NCBI RefSeq assembly: GCF_003602235.1
Contig: NZ_QZVS01000058.1
Span: 1-42,264, forward strand
Origin: Cryobacterium melibiosiphilum
GTDB lineage: Bacteria > Actinomycetota > Actinomycetes > Actinomycetales > Microbacteriaceae
Direction: 5' to 3'
Length of the DNA: 42,264 bases
How positions within the stretch are numbered: position 1 is the first letter of the stretch; every line of letters begins with the position of its first letter. Below the pieces are notes generated by a model. That model was not told the origin of the DNA. It saw nothing but the letters and a program-made list of their open reading frames with translations, and ran no database searches. The position numbers were made by a program, and so were the translations under genes. Below, one piece after another: positions 7,331 to 14,760 of this stretch.

Positions 7331-7545
7331 GCGTCCATCCGATGCACTGCCACAGTCGCTGACGGTAGCAGCAATCGGCTCGGGGTTGCTGATCACGCAT
7401 GTATGCAACATTTTTTGACGCTGTCAGGCGTTGCCGCACGGTAGGTTATGACAGAGCACCTCACTAGTTTTCTTAGTTATCTATTAAATGCGCGGTTACT
7501 GTCCAGTCCTGTACCTTCACCGAACTCTCGCAAGCAGAGGACATC
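7331..7545. promoter_or_regulatory. Divergent regulatory region between heliorhodopsin 2 and proton-pump rhodopsin
   Basis: A 215-bp region with an AT-rich island (about 7463-7496) in an otherwise very GC-rich window. A plausible promoter for the pump is TTAGTT followed after 18 bp by TACTGT in this island. Nearer heliorhodopsin 2 there is GCATGTATGC (inverted GCAT/ATGC) followed by a T6 run and TGACGCTGTCA, possible operator or promoter elements. The pump gene has GAGG five bases before its GTG. Elements were chosen by eye; no start site is proven. Confidence 0.45.
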
Positions 7546-8379
7546 GTGATACCTGACTCACTCTCCCAGTTCCAGTTCGACACCATCTACAACGTGTTTT
7601 CCCTCGTGATCGCCTCGCAGCTGTTCACGTCGATCTTCCTGATCATCTGCCTGCCGCGCGTGCTTCCGCGGTACCGCCAGGCGCTGACGGTCGCGGCCGT
7701 GGTCTGCGGCATCGCGGCTTACCATTACTTCCGCATTTTCACCTCGTTCACGGAGGCCTTCGTAACCGAGGCCGTCGGCGGCCGCGGCGACTATGTCCAG
7801 GTGGCCGGAGCCTCCTTCAACGAGGGCTACCGCTATGTGGACTGGCTGCTGACCGTTCCGCTGCTGCTGCTGGAACTCGTAGCCGTGCTGGCCCTGGCGC
7901 GCAAGGTGCAGGCGAGCCTGCTGTCGCGTCTCGTGCCGGCCGCCGCGCTGATGATCGCCCTGGGCTATGTCGGCGAGGTCGCGTCGGACAACCTCACGCG
8001 CGGCATCTTCGGGCTGCTGTCGTCTCTTCCCTTCGCCTACATTCTGTACGTGCTGTTCGTGGAGCTCACCCGGTCGCTCAAGCGGCAGCCGGAATCGGTG
8101 CGCAAGACGATCAGCCTGCTGCGACTCCTGCTGCTGGCTACCTGGGGGGTCTACCCGATCGCCTACCTGCTGCCCGGCCTCGGCATCGACGGCTCCGACG
8201 CCTGGGTGGGGCTGCAACTCGGCTACTCGATCGCCGACATCCTGGCCAAGTGTCTCTATGGCCTCATCATCTATCGGATCGCCCGCATGAAGTCCTTTGC
8301 CGACGACGACGGCTTCGCCGCGACCGAGCTTTCGGTGGAAGACGCGACCAACCTGAAACGCTCGACCGTCGAAATCTAG
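7546..8379 (+). CDS. Light-driven outward proton pump rhodopsin (xanthorhodopsin/Gloeobacter-rhodopsin type)
   Basis: A 277-residue type-1 microbial rhodopsin with seven helices. Helix 3 reads RYVDWLLTVPLLLLE, giving the proton-pump triad D99-T103-E110 (D97/T101/E108 in proteorhodopsin). L107 at the spectral-tuning site points to green absorption. H60 matches the His that pairs with the counterion. The retinal Lys is K235 in SIADILAKCLYG. Helix 5 reads RGIFGLLSSLPFAYILYVL and has G156 where ordinary proteorhodopsins carry a bulky Phe. In xanthorhodopsin that Gly opens the window for a carotenoid antenna. The GTG start has GAGG upstream. No retinal or carotenoid synthesis gene is in the window. 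A perfect palindrome follows the gene. Confidence 0.95.
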   Translation: MIPDSLSQFQFDTIYNVFSLVIASQLFTSIFLIICLPRVLPRYRQALTVAAVVCGIAAYHYFRIFTSFTEAFVTEAVGGRGDYVQVAGASFNEGYRYVDWLLTVPLLLLELVAVLALARKVQASLLSRLVPAAALMIALGYVGEVASDNLTRGIFGLLSSLPFAYILYVLFVELTRSLKRQPESVRKTISLLRLLLLATWGVYPIAYLLPGLGIDGSDAWVGLQLGYSIADILAKCLYGLIIYRIARMKSFADDDGFAATELSVEDATNLKRSTVEI

Positions 8380-8392
8380 AGCTGATCCCGCT

Positions 8393-8434
8393 CTGGCCCC
8401 GGCACGTCAGCGATCGCTGACGTGCCGGGGCCAG
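8393..8434. terminator. Perfect 42-bp palindrome, probable bidirectional terminator
   Basis: The 42 bases form an uninterrupted palindrome centred on GCGATCGC, with 19-bp arms starting CTGGCCCCGG. It lies 13 bp after the rhodopsin stop and 28 bp before the stop of the convergent gene at 8463, so it can end transcription from both sides. It lacks a U-tract. Confidence 0.75.
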
Positions 8435-8462
8435 CGCGATGCCCCATGCCGTCGACGCGCGG

Positions 8463-9248
8463 TCAGCCGCCCCAGAACAGGTCCGCGCCGGCCTGATCGA
8501 GCACCGCGTAGAGCACGCCATAGCCGACGTAGGCCGTGACCGGAATCAGCAGAAGCCACTCGCGAATCGAGCCGGCGTTGCCGAGCACCGGAACGGCCAC
8601 GTTGCCGCCGGTCGACCACAGTGCGTCCAGCAGCGGTACCCGGCTCCAGGCCCGCGGCGGACGAGGGGCGAACGGCCAGAACAGCGGAAGACCTCGCTCG
8701 GTGAGCAGGTCCCCGACCAGATGGATGCCGTAGCCGAGCGTGAAGCAGACCACGAACCAGTCCTGTTGGCCGGGCGCGTAGAGGGTGATGATCGCGGCGA
8801 GGGCACCGCCCAGCAGCCAGGCGAAAAACCACGATCCGCGCGCGAGGCCCAGCGCCTTCACGGCGAAAGTGATCGCGGCGGCGCTCATCACAGCGACACC
8901 CCAGCCGAGCGGCTCGGGCCAGCCCGCCGGTTGCCAGACGAGTCGGCTGAGCCCGGTGGCGAGCAGCCAGGCGCAGAACACCGCGAGGATCGAGTGCAGG
9001 CCGTGGCGGTGGCCACCCGAAGCACGGCTGAGACCCGAGGTGACAAGCCGCCCGAGCACCGGGATTGACCGGGAGATCGTCGCCGAGGTATGATCCGCGT
9101 CGGCGAGCAGCGCCGCGCCCGCGCACAGCAGCGCTCCGGTCAGGGTGCCCATCGGGGTCACCGGACAGAGGCCGAGGCCGTGGCCGGCGGTCGCGGTCAC
9201 CGCGATCCAGGCGGCGGCGCCGGTCATCGCATGGTGGGGGCCCATCAT
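8463..9248 (-). CDS. YdjM/DUF457-family membrane metal-dependent hydrolase
   Basis: An integral membrane protein of 262 residues from the ATG-ATG pair at 9248/9245. The frame is open upstream to 9338, but the family normally begins with the metal-ligand helix (here MMGPHHAMTG). Conserved ligand motifs are visible in order: HH near the N-terminus, LADADHTSATISR, GHRHGLHS and GIHLVGDLLTERG, separated by hydrophobic helices. The family is named from E. coli YdjM, a LexA-regulated inner-membrane protein, and its substrates are unknown. The start has only a weak Shine-Dalgarno sequence. It is convergent with the rhodopsin and separated from it by a palindrome. No functional tie to the rhodopsins is evident. 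Confidence 0.8.
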   Translation of the reverse strand: MMGPHHAMTGAAAWIAVTATAGHGLGLCPVTPMGTLTGALLCAGAALLADADHTSATISRSIPVLGRLVTSGLSRASGGHRHGLHSILAVFCAWLLATGLSRLVWQPAGWPEPLGWGVAVMSAAAITFAVKALGLARGSWFFAWLLGGALAAIITLYAPGQQDWFVVCFTLGYGIHLVGDLLTERGLPLFWPFAPRPPRAWSRVPLLDALWSTGGNVAVPVLGNAGSIREWLLLIPVTAYVGYGVLYAVLDQAGADLFWGG

Positions 9249-9362
9249 TTGTGCACTGCTTCTGTGATGCTGATCGATTCTCTCGCGCACGGTCTGAGGT
9301 TTCCGGGCGTGCCCCACCCTACGGTCGACCTCCGACATCGGTGTCGCTCGGGGGACCGCGAT

Positions 9363-10697
9363 TCAGCGGGCCAGGTCGCGGTCGATACGAGCGAGGCGTG
9401 CCCGGGCGGACAGGTAGCCCGCATCCGTCGGCCCGGCGAGGCGCCCGAGGTGCCGCACGGCGTCGCGGTCGTCGGCGCCCATCTCAGTCGCACACCAGCG
9501 CCGCAGCAACGCGACGTTGTCGGCCGCACGCACGGATGCCCCCACCGCGCTGTTCAGCTCGGCGCGCAGCGGTTCGATGGCCGGTGTGAGGGAGCGGCCG
9601 AGCAGCGGTGCGCTATAGGCTGCGAGGGCCGCCGCCACCTGGCCGCTGCGCACGAAGTGCAGCACGCGCGCCACATCGGAGGAGCCCCGCACCGCGGGCG
9701 CCAGGCGATACGGCGTCGACTGCAGCGCATCGCCGAGCACCTGGCGGATACGGTGCATCTCGATGCGGATCGTGGCCGCCGCTCCGGTCTCCCCGTGCAC
9801 CGCATAGGCGAGCTCGTCGGCGCTCCAGCCGCGATCCCGGGAGTCCAGCAGTGCGAGGATCTCCGCGCGCCGCGGTGACAGTGGAACCCGGCGGCCGTCG
9901 GCGGTGAGCACGGCCGGGCTGTCGCCGAGCAGCGCGAGCACGAGCGCTGGGGCCGGGGCGGGCACGGGCAGTGCCGGCCCGACCGGCCCGACCGGCCCGA
10001 CCGGCCTGGCCACCATCGCGTTCGCCGACCCGGCTCCAGCCTCGCGCCGCGCGGCGCGCAGCAGCTCCTCGGCCAGCCGCACACCGCACTTGACCATGCG
10101 CATGCTGTCAGCCGTGACGGTGCTGAGCGGCCCGGACACGTTCAGCACGCCGAGCACCGCACCGGTCTGCGGGTCGCGGATCGGCGACGCCGTGCACGCC
10201 CAATCGTGGTGCGTGCGCACGAGGTGCTCGGCCGAGAACAGCTGTGCGGCGAGCCCGCTCACGACGACCTCGCTGATCGCGTTGGTGCCCACCCCGGTCT
10301 CCGACCAGTCGGCGCCCTCCACGAACTCGAGCCCGTCGGCGAGCCGCAGCACCGCGCGGCTGCCGACCCGCCAGAGCACCTCGCCGGTGGCGTCGGTGAG
10401 CACGAGCAGGTGCTGCCCCTCCGATCCCTCGTCGGCGAGCAGTTCGGTCAGGGCCGGCATCACCGCCTGAAGCGGATGCTCTCGCCGCAGCGCGACCGCG
10501 TCGGCCACGTCGTGCAGGTGCCGGGGAAGGTGCCGGTCAGGATTGATTCCCGCGGCGAGGGAACGCTGCCACGACTCCCACACCCCGGGCGCGATATCGG
10601 GCTGGGGTGCGCCCGCGAGGGTGAGCTCATGGGCCGCGCGCAACATCCGTGCATATTCGTGCGGGGAGGAAAATCGCAGGGCGGCCGCATCGGGCAT
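9363..10697 (-). CDS. GAF-domain transcriptional regulator (actinobacterial AcoR-like)
   Basis: 444 residues from an ATG preceded by GGAGGAGG. Residues about 70-220 form a GAF-type sensor region (SETGVGTNAISE, then HHDWACTASPIRDPQTGAVLG), as in AcoR/DhaR-type activators of alcohol, ketone or acetoin catabolism. There is no AAA+ sigma-54 domain. A Pro-Val-Gly linker encoded by 9-bp tandem repeats (9976-10002) leads to a C-terminal segment (LSPRRAEILALLDSR..GWSADELAYAV) resembling the winged-helix end of actinobacterial GAF regulators. It is divergent from the FMO-type monooxygenase gene at 10856, which it probably controls. The inducing ligand cannot be read from the sequence. Confidence 0.82.
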   Translation of the reverse strand: MPDAAALRFSSPHEYARMLRAAHELTLAGAPQPDIAPGVWESWQRSLAAGINPDRHLPRHLHDVADAVALRREHPLQAVMPALTELLADEGSEGQHLLVLTDATGEVLWRVGSRAVLRLADGLEFVEGADWSETGVGTNAISEVVVSGLAAQLFSAEHLVRTHHDWACTASPIRDPQTGAVLGVLNVSGPLSTVTADSMRMVKCGVRLAEELLRAARREAGAGSANAMVARPVGPVGPVGPALPVPAPAPALVLALLGDSPAVLTADGRRVPLSPRRAEILALLDSRDRGWSADELAYAVHGETGAAATIRIEMHRIRQVLGDALQSTPYRLAPAVRGSSDVARVLHFVRSGQVAAALAAYSAPLLGRSLTPAIEPLRAELNSAVGASVRAADNVALLRRWCATEMGADDRDAVRHLGRLAGPTDAGYLSARARLARIDRDLAR

Positions 10698-10855
10698 GCG
10701 CTGCCTCCTCCATTGGAATAGCGGGTCGTGCCGTGTCGCCGCCGGTGTAACGCCTCTGTAACCCCCGCGGATATTGACTTGACAGGTACAGCTTGAACAT
10801 ACAGGTTGCGTCCGACAAAAGGGACAGACCTTTCGCTAGTTCACAAAGGAGTGAC
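10698..10855. promoter_or_regulatory. Divergent promoter region, GAF regulator / monooxygenase
   Basis: A 158-bp region with TGTAAC twice, at 10746-10751 and 10757-10762, 11 bp apart, suggesting a same-face protein site. A candidate promoter for the monooxygenase is TTGACT at 10774-10779 with CATACA at 10798-10803 (18-bp spacer). TTGACA overlaps at 10779. AAGGAG at 10846-10851 is the ribosome site that decides the ATG at 10856 over the open frame from 10793. Confidence 0.45.
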
Positions 10856-12718
10856 ATGCCCGAATCACCGACCGCAGCACCCGAAACCGCAGCACCCGAA
10901 ACCGCATCACCCAAAACAGCAGCACCCGAAACCGCATCACCGACAACCGTGGTCGAAGACTGGCTCGCCCGGTTCGACACGGCCCTGCAGAGCCGAGACA
11001 TCGACGGCGCCCTGGCGCTCTTCGCCGATGACTGTTACTGGCGCGACTTCGTCTCCTTCACCTGGAACCTCAAGACCCTCGAGGGCAAGGCCGATATCAG
11101 GCGGATGCTCGACGTGACCCTCGACGACGTGGCCCCGCACTCGTGGACCCTCTCCGAACCGGCGACCGGGGATGCGGCATCCGCCGAAGCCTGGGTGACC
11201 TTCGAAACCGGACAGGCCCGCGGCTACGCGCACCTGCGCCTGAACGACGGGCTGTGCTGGACCCTGCTCACCACCATGCAGGAGCTCAAGGGTTTCGAGG
11301 AGAAGAAGGGCCGCAACCGCGATCAGGGCGTCTCCCACGAGATCACCAAGGGCCGCACCTCGTGGCTCGAGAAGAAGACCGCCCGGGAGGCGAGCCTCGG
11401 CTACGAGGAACAGCCGTACTGCGTGATCGTCGGCGGCGGACAGGGCGGCATCGGACTGGCGGCACGGATGCGGCGGCTCGGCGTTCCTACGATCGTGATC
11501 GAGAAGAACGCGAAGGCCGGCGACTCGTGGCGCAACCGGTACAAGTCGCTGCACCTGCACGACCCGGTCTGGTACGACCACCTGCCGTACCTGAAGTTTC
11601 CCGAAGACTGGCCGGTGTTCGCCTCGAAGGACAAGATCGGCGACTGGCTCGAGCACTACACGAGCATCATGGAGCTCAACTACTGGTCGAGCACCGAGTG
11701 CACCAAGGCGACGTTCGACGAGGCCGCGGGCGAGTGGGTCGTGGAGGTCGTGCGCGACGGCACGCCGGTGACCCTGCGGCCCAAGCAGCTCGTGTTCGCG
11801 CTCGGGGTGTCGGGATATCCGAACACGCCCGTCTTCGAGGGCGCCGCATCGTTCCTCGGCGAGCAGCACCACTCCTCCAAGCACGCCGGCGGCGGCGACT
11901 ATGCGGGCAAGAAAGCGGTCGTGATCGGGTCGAACAACTCGGCCCATGACATCTGCGCCGACCTCTGGGAGCACGGCGCCGAGGTCACCATGGTGCAGCG
12001 CTCGTCGACGCACATCGCCCGCAGCGACGCGCTCATGGACCTCGCCCTCGGCGGACTGTACTCGGAGCAGGCCCTCGCGAACGGGGTCACCACCGAGAAA
12101 GCCGACCTGCTCTTCGCGTCGCTGCCGTACCGCATCCTGCCGGCGGCGCAGATCTCGGTCTACGAGCAGATGGCCGAGCGCGACGCCGATTTCTACTCCA
12201 AGCTCACGGCCGTCGGCTTCGACCTGGACTTCGGAACGGATGGCTCGGGCCTGTTCCTGAAATACCTCCGGCGCGGCTCCGGCTACTACATCGACGTGGG
12301 TGCTTCGCAGCTGCTCATCGACGGCCGCGTCGCGGTGAAGGCCGGTCAGGTCGAGCGCATCACGCCCGACTCGGTCGTGCTCGCCGACGGCACCGAACTC
12401 GAGGCCGACCTCATCGTCTACGCCACCGGGTACGGCTCGATGAACGGCTGGCTCGCCGACCTGGTCTCGCCGGAGGTCGCCGACCAGGTCGGGCGCTGCT
12501 GGGGCTACGGCTCGGACACCCCGAAGGACCCCGGCCCCTGGGAGGGGGAGCTACGCAACATGTGGAAGCCGACGAACGTGCCGCAGCTGTGGATCCACGG
12601 CGGCAACCTGCACCAGAGCCGGCACTACTCGAACTACCTCGCGCTGCAGATCAAGGCCCGCATGGAGGGACTGAACACCCCGGTGTACGAGCTGCAGGAG
12701 TCGCACTACACGCGCTGA
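10856..12718 (+). CDS. NTF2-like / flavin-containing monooxygenase fusion
   Basis: 620 residues. A repeat-encoded Pro/Thr/Ala linker (about 8-32) is followed by a SnoaL/NTF2-like domain (about 33-165: VEDWLARFDTALQSRDIDGALALF.DDCYWRDF). The FAD domain starts with VIVGGGQGGIGLAARM and the FMO-type stretch DSWRNRYKSLHLHDP. A second Rossmann motif for NAD(P)H is VVIGSNNSAHDI, and the C-terminal ATGYG motif is present. This architecture occurs in a bacterial FMO family acting on unidentified, often hydrophobic, substrates. The AcoR-like regulator upstream fits a catabolic role on a small alcohol or ketone, by inference. The start is set by AAGGAG. Activity type (Baeyer-Villiger or N/S-oxidation) is undecided. 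Confidence 0.87.
   Translation: MPESPTAAPETAAPETASPKTAAPETASPTTVVEDWLARFDTALQSRDIDGALALFADDCYWRDFVSFTWNLKTLEGKADIRRMLDVTLDDVAPHSWTLSEPATGDAASAEAWVTFETGQARGYAHLRLNDGLCWTLLTTMQELKGFEEKKGRNRDQGVSHEITKGRTSWLEKKTAREASLGYEEQPYCVIVGGGQGGIGLAARMRRLGVPTIVIEKNAKAGDSWRNRYKSLHLHDPVWYDHLPYLKFPEDWPVFASKDKIGDWLEHYTSIMELNYWSSTECTKATFDEAAGEWVVEVVRDGTPVTLRPKQLVFALGVSGYPNTPVFEGAASFLGEQHHSSKHAGGGDYAGKKAVVIGSNNSAHDICADLWEHGAEVTMVQRSSTHIARSDALMDLALGGLYSEQALANGVTTEKADLLFASLPYRILPAAQISVYEQMAERDADFYSKLTAVGFDLDFGTDGSGLFLKYLRRGSGYYIDVGASQLLIDGRVAVKAGQVERITPDSVVLADGTELEADLIVYATGYGSMNGWLADLVSPEVADQVGRCWGYGSDTPKDPGPWEGELRNMWKPTNVPQLWIHGGNLHQSRHYSNYLALQIKARMEGLNTPVYELQESHYTR
10877..10951 (+). repeat. In-frame 15-bp tandem repeat at the monooxygenase N-terminus
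   Basis: Five head-to-tail 15-bp units. Units 1, 2 and 4 are identical (GCACCCGAAACCGCA), unit 3 has four substitutions and unit 5 is degenerate. They encode an APETA / SPKTA linker ahead of the NTF2-like domain. Because the unit is a multiple of three, copy change would alter only linker length. Confidence 0.85.
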
Positions 12719-12744
12719 CCCGGTGCCGCTCGCGGTCGCCCGGG

Positions 12745-13020
12745 AGCAGGTACCGCGCAACGGCGTTACTGCCGCGCGGCGGGTGCGTGAAGGTGGTGGA
12801 TTTGAGGTGCGCGGTAGCTGCGCCGCTGCGCTGTAGGCACGCCTATAGCGCAGCGGCGTTACTGCCGCGCGGCATGGGGTCGCCCCGGCGCAGGTACCGC
12901 GCAGCGGCGTTACTACCGCGCAGCGGCGCAGTACCCGCGCAGCTCGCCCGCGGCGCAAACGCACCCTGACCAGCACCCGCGCAGCGGCGCAGTACCCGCG
13001 CAGCGACAGCAGCGCGGGTG
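12745..13020. repeat. GC-rich intergenic repeat block
   Basis: The 389 bp between the monooxygenase stop and the MFS start contain no credible gene. They hold at least five related copies of a unit of about 27 bp: GCGCAGCGGCGTTACTGCCGC-type copies start near 12755, 12848 and 12899, and GCGCAGCGGCGCAGTACCCGC-type copies start near 12919 and 12979. A partial inverted copy lies around 12812-12835. Spacing is irregular (about 20-90 bp), so this is not a CRISPR. The arms can pair with each other, giving strong structure. Confidence 0.75.
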
Positions 13021-13107
13021 ACGGGCGGCGCATCCGCTGGCGAGTAAAATTTGTGGTCTGGGGTCAGATCCTCGGCACACTCGCCTCTACGAAACGCGGT
13101 CAGCACC

Positions 13108-14571
13108 ATGTCGCAGCCTGCCGTCACCGCGCACCGAACCCGCACCGAGCGCCTCGACGCCCTGCCCTTCACGAAACAGCACCGCAGGCTGCTCGTCGGC
13201 TCCGGCGTGGGCTGGGCCCTCGACGCCATGGATGTCGGCCTGATCAGCTTCGTGCTCGCGCAGCTCGCCGTGCAGTGGCAGGTCTCCGACACCGAACTCG
13301 GCTGGATCGCCTCCGCCGGTTTCATCGGCATGGCCCTCGGAGCGGTGCTCGGCGGACTGCTCGCCGATCGCCTCGGCCGCCGCCAGGTGTTTGCGATCAC
13401 CCTGGTCGTCTACGGACTGGCAACCGGGGCATCCGCCCTGGCGCTCACCGTGGGCGTGCTCATCGCCGCGCGCTTCGTCGTGGGCCTCGGCCTCGGCGCC
13501 GAGCTGCCGGTTGCCTCGACCCTGGTCAGCGAGTTCGCGCCGCCGAAGATTCGCGGTCGCATCATCGTGATCCTCGAATCGTTCTGGGCGGTCGGCTGGA
13601 CCCTCGCAGCCCTGATCGGCTTCCTCGTCATTCCGCTCTCCGATGACGGCTGGCGCTGGGCCCTCGCGGTCGGCGCCGTTCCGGCCATCTACGCGGTCGT
13701 CGTGCGGCTGGGCCTGCCCGAGTCGGTGCGTTTTCTCGAGTCCCGCGGCCGCACCATCGAGGCGGAGGCGACGGTGGTGCGCTTCGAGCAGTCGGCCGAT
13801 GCTGGCACGTCGGCCGCGGCATCCGTCGTCGTGCCGTTGCATCAGACGGATGCCCCGGTGCCCGCGGCCGCAGCATCCTCGGTTGCGGGCACCCCTGCCC
13901 CTGCCCCGCAACCGGCGCCCGCCCCGAAACCAGGACCGACCCCCGCCCCGAAACCAGTACCGGCACCGTCGTTCGCCGCGCGCATCGCGGCGCTCTGGTC
14001 TCCCGACCTGCGGCGGTCGACCGCGTCGCTCTGGCTGGTCTGGTTCTGCGTCAACTTCGCCTACTACGGCGCGTTCATCTGGCTGCCGACGATTTTGGTG
14101 GCCTCGGGATTCTCGCTCGTGCGCTCGTTCGCGTACACCCTGATCATCACCGTGGCGCAGCTGCCGGGTTACGCGCTCTCGGCGTACCTGATCGAAAAGT
14201 GGGGCCGCCGACCGACGCTCGCGACGTTCCTGGTGGGGTCCGCGGTCGCGGCGACCCTGTTCGGCCTCGCCGACAGCGCCCCCCAGGTGATCGGCGCCGG
14301 CATGCTGCTCTCCTTCTTCACCCTCGGCGCGTGGGGCGCGCTCTACGCGGTCACTCCCGAGCTGTATCCCACGCGGATGCGCGCTACCGGGGCCGGCTGG
14401 GCGGCCGGCATCGGGCGGATCGCCGCGATCCTGGCCCCGCTCGCGGTGCCGATCGTGCGCGACGCCGGCGGCACCCTGCTGCTCTTCGTGATCTTCGCGG
14501 CGCTCTTCGTCGTGGCCGCGCTCGGCGCGTTCGGGCTGCCGGAGAAGCGCGGCCAGGCCCTCGAGGACTGA
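13108..14571 (+). CDS. MFS transporter, aromatic-acid/niacin symporter type
   Basis: 487 residues from the ATG at 13108; a TTG at 13051 is in frame but gives an unlikely extension. No strong Shine-Dalgarno sequence is present. Twelve membrane helices are apparent. Helix 1 carries the DAMDVG motif typical of the AAHS/NiaP group, and the loop motif GGLLADRLGRR follows, with its counterpart EKWGRRP in the second half. The central cytoplasmic loop is enlarged by an Ala/Pro/Lys-rich segment of about 50 residues (PAPAPQPAPAPKP...) that is not usual in this family. The substrate, probably an organic acid or vitamin-like compound, is inferred from the family. It stands alone after the repeat block. 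Confidence 0.88.
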   Translation: MSQPAVTAHRTRTERLDALPFTKQHRRLLVGSGVGWALDAMDVGLISFVLAQLAVQWQVSDTELGWIASAGFIGMALGAVLGGLLADRLGRRQVFAITLVVYGLATGASALALTVGVLIAARFVVGLGLGAELPVASTLVSEFAPPKIRGRIIVILESFWAVGWTLAALIGFLVIPLSDDGWRWALAVGAVPAIYAVVVRLGLPESVRFLESRGRTIEAEATVVRFEQSADAGTSAAASVVVPLHQTDAPVPAAAASSVAGTPAPAPQPAPAPKPGPTPAPKPVPAPSFAARIAALWSPDLRRSTASLWLVWFCVNFAYYGAFIWLPTILVASGFSLVRSFAYTLIITVAQLPGYALSAYLIEKWGRRPTLATFLVGSAVAATLFGLADSAPQVIGAGMLLSFFTLGAWGALYAVTPELYPTRMRATGAGWAAGIGRIAAILAPLAVPIVRDAGGTLLLFVIFAALFVVAALGAFGLPEKRGQALED

Positions 14572-14760
14572 CTCGCCCGCGCGAAATACATTCTGTCGTC
14601 CCGTTTCACAACCCCACTGATGGATTCCGAAGGGGATCGGGAGGATTCGTGCAGAAACGGGAGGCAGGGTGGAACTCTTGCCCGCGCCGAAGGAGAGCGC
14701 GGGCCCGATGCTCAGTGAGCCCGGCGCCCACGAGCGCACGGGCTTGCGCTACAGGACGTA
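14572..14760 (+). promoter_or_regulatory. Leader region of the lytic-transglycosylase-like gene
   Basis: 189 bp without a gene. It can form several stems: CCCGCGC 14681-14687 with GCGCGGG 14697-14703 (9-nt loop), and AGCCCG near 14718 with CGGGCT near 14740. Actinobacterial genes for resuscitation or transglycosylase proteins often carry a c-di-AMP (ydaO) riboswitch here. I looked for its conserved GGGGUGAAUC and CCGAACCCG..AGCUAACC blocks and did not find convincing matches, so only a structured leader is claimed. AGGA lies seven bases before the ATG. Confidence 0.35.

Noticed and set aside
6539..7411. ATG at 7411 as the start of heliorhodopsin 2
   Set aside because: It adds 27 residues absent in other heliorhodopsins and runs into the promoter region; the GTG at 7330 gives the canonical N-terminal length.
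7546..8379. Sodium or chloride pump rhodopsin
   Set aside because: The triad is D-T-E, not N-D-Q or N-T-Q, which fits proton pumping.
1..9250. Rhodopsin locus as a mobile island
   Set aside because: No integrase, transposase, tRNA or boundary repeats, and the base composition and GGATGC word use match the rest of the window.
12745..13020. Possible CRISPR array
   Set aside because: Units are imperfect, occur in both orientations and have uneven spacing, and no cas gene is near.
14572..14760. c-di-AMP (ydaO) riboswitch
   Set aside because: The conserved GGGGUGAAUC and CCGAACCCG..AGCUAACC blocks are not present in recognisable form.
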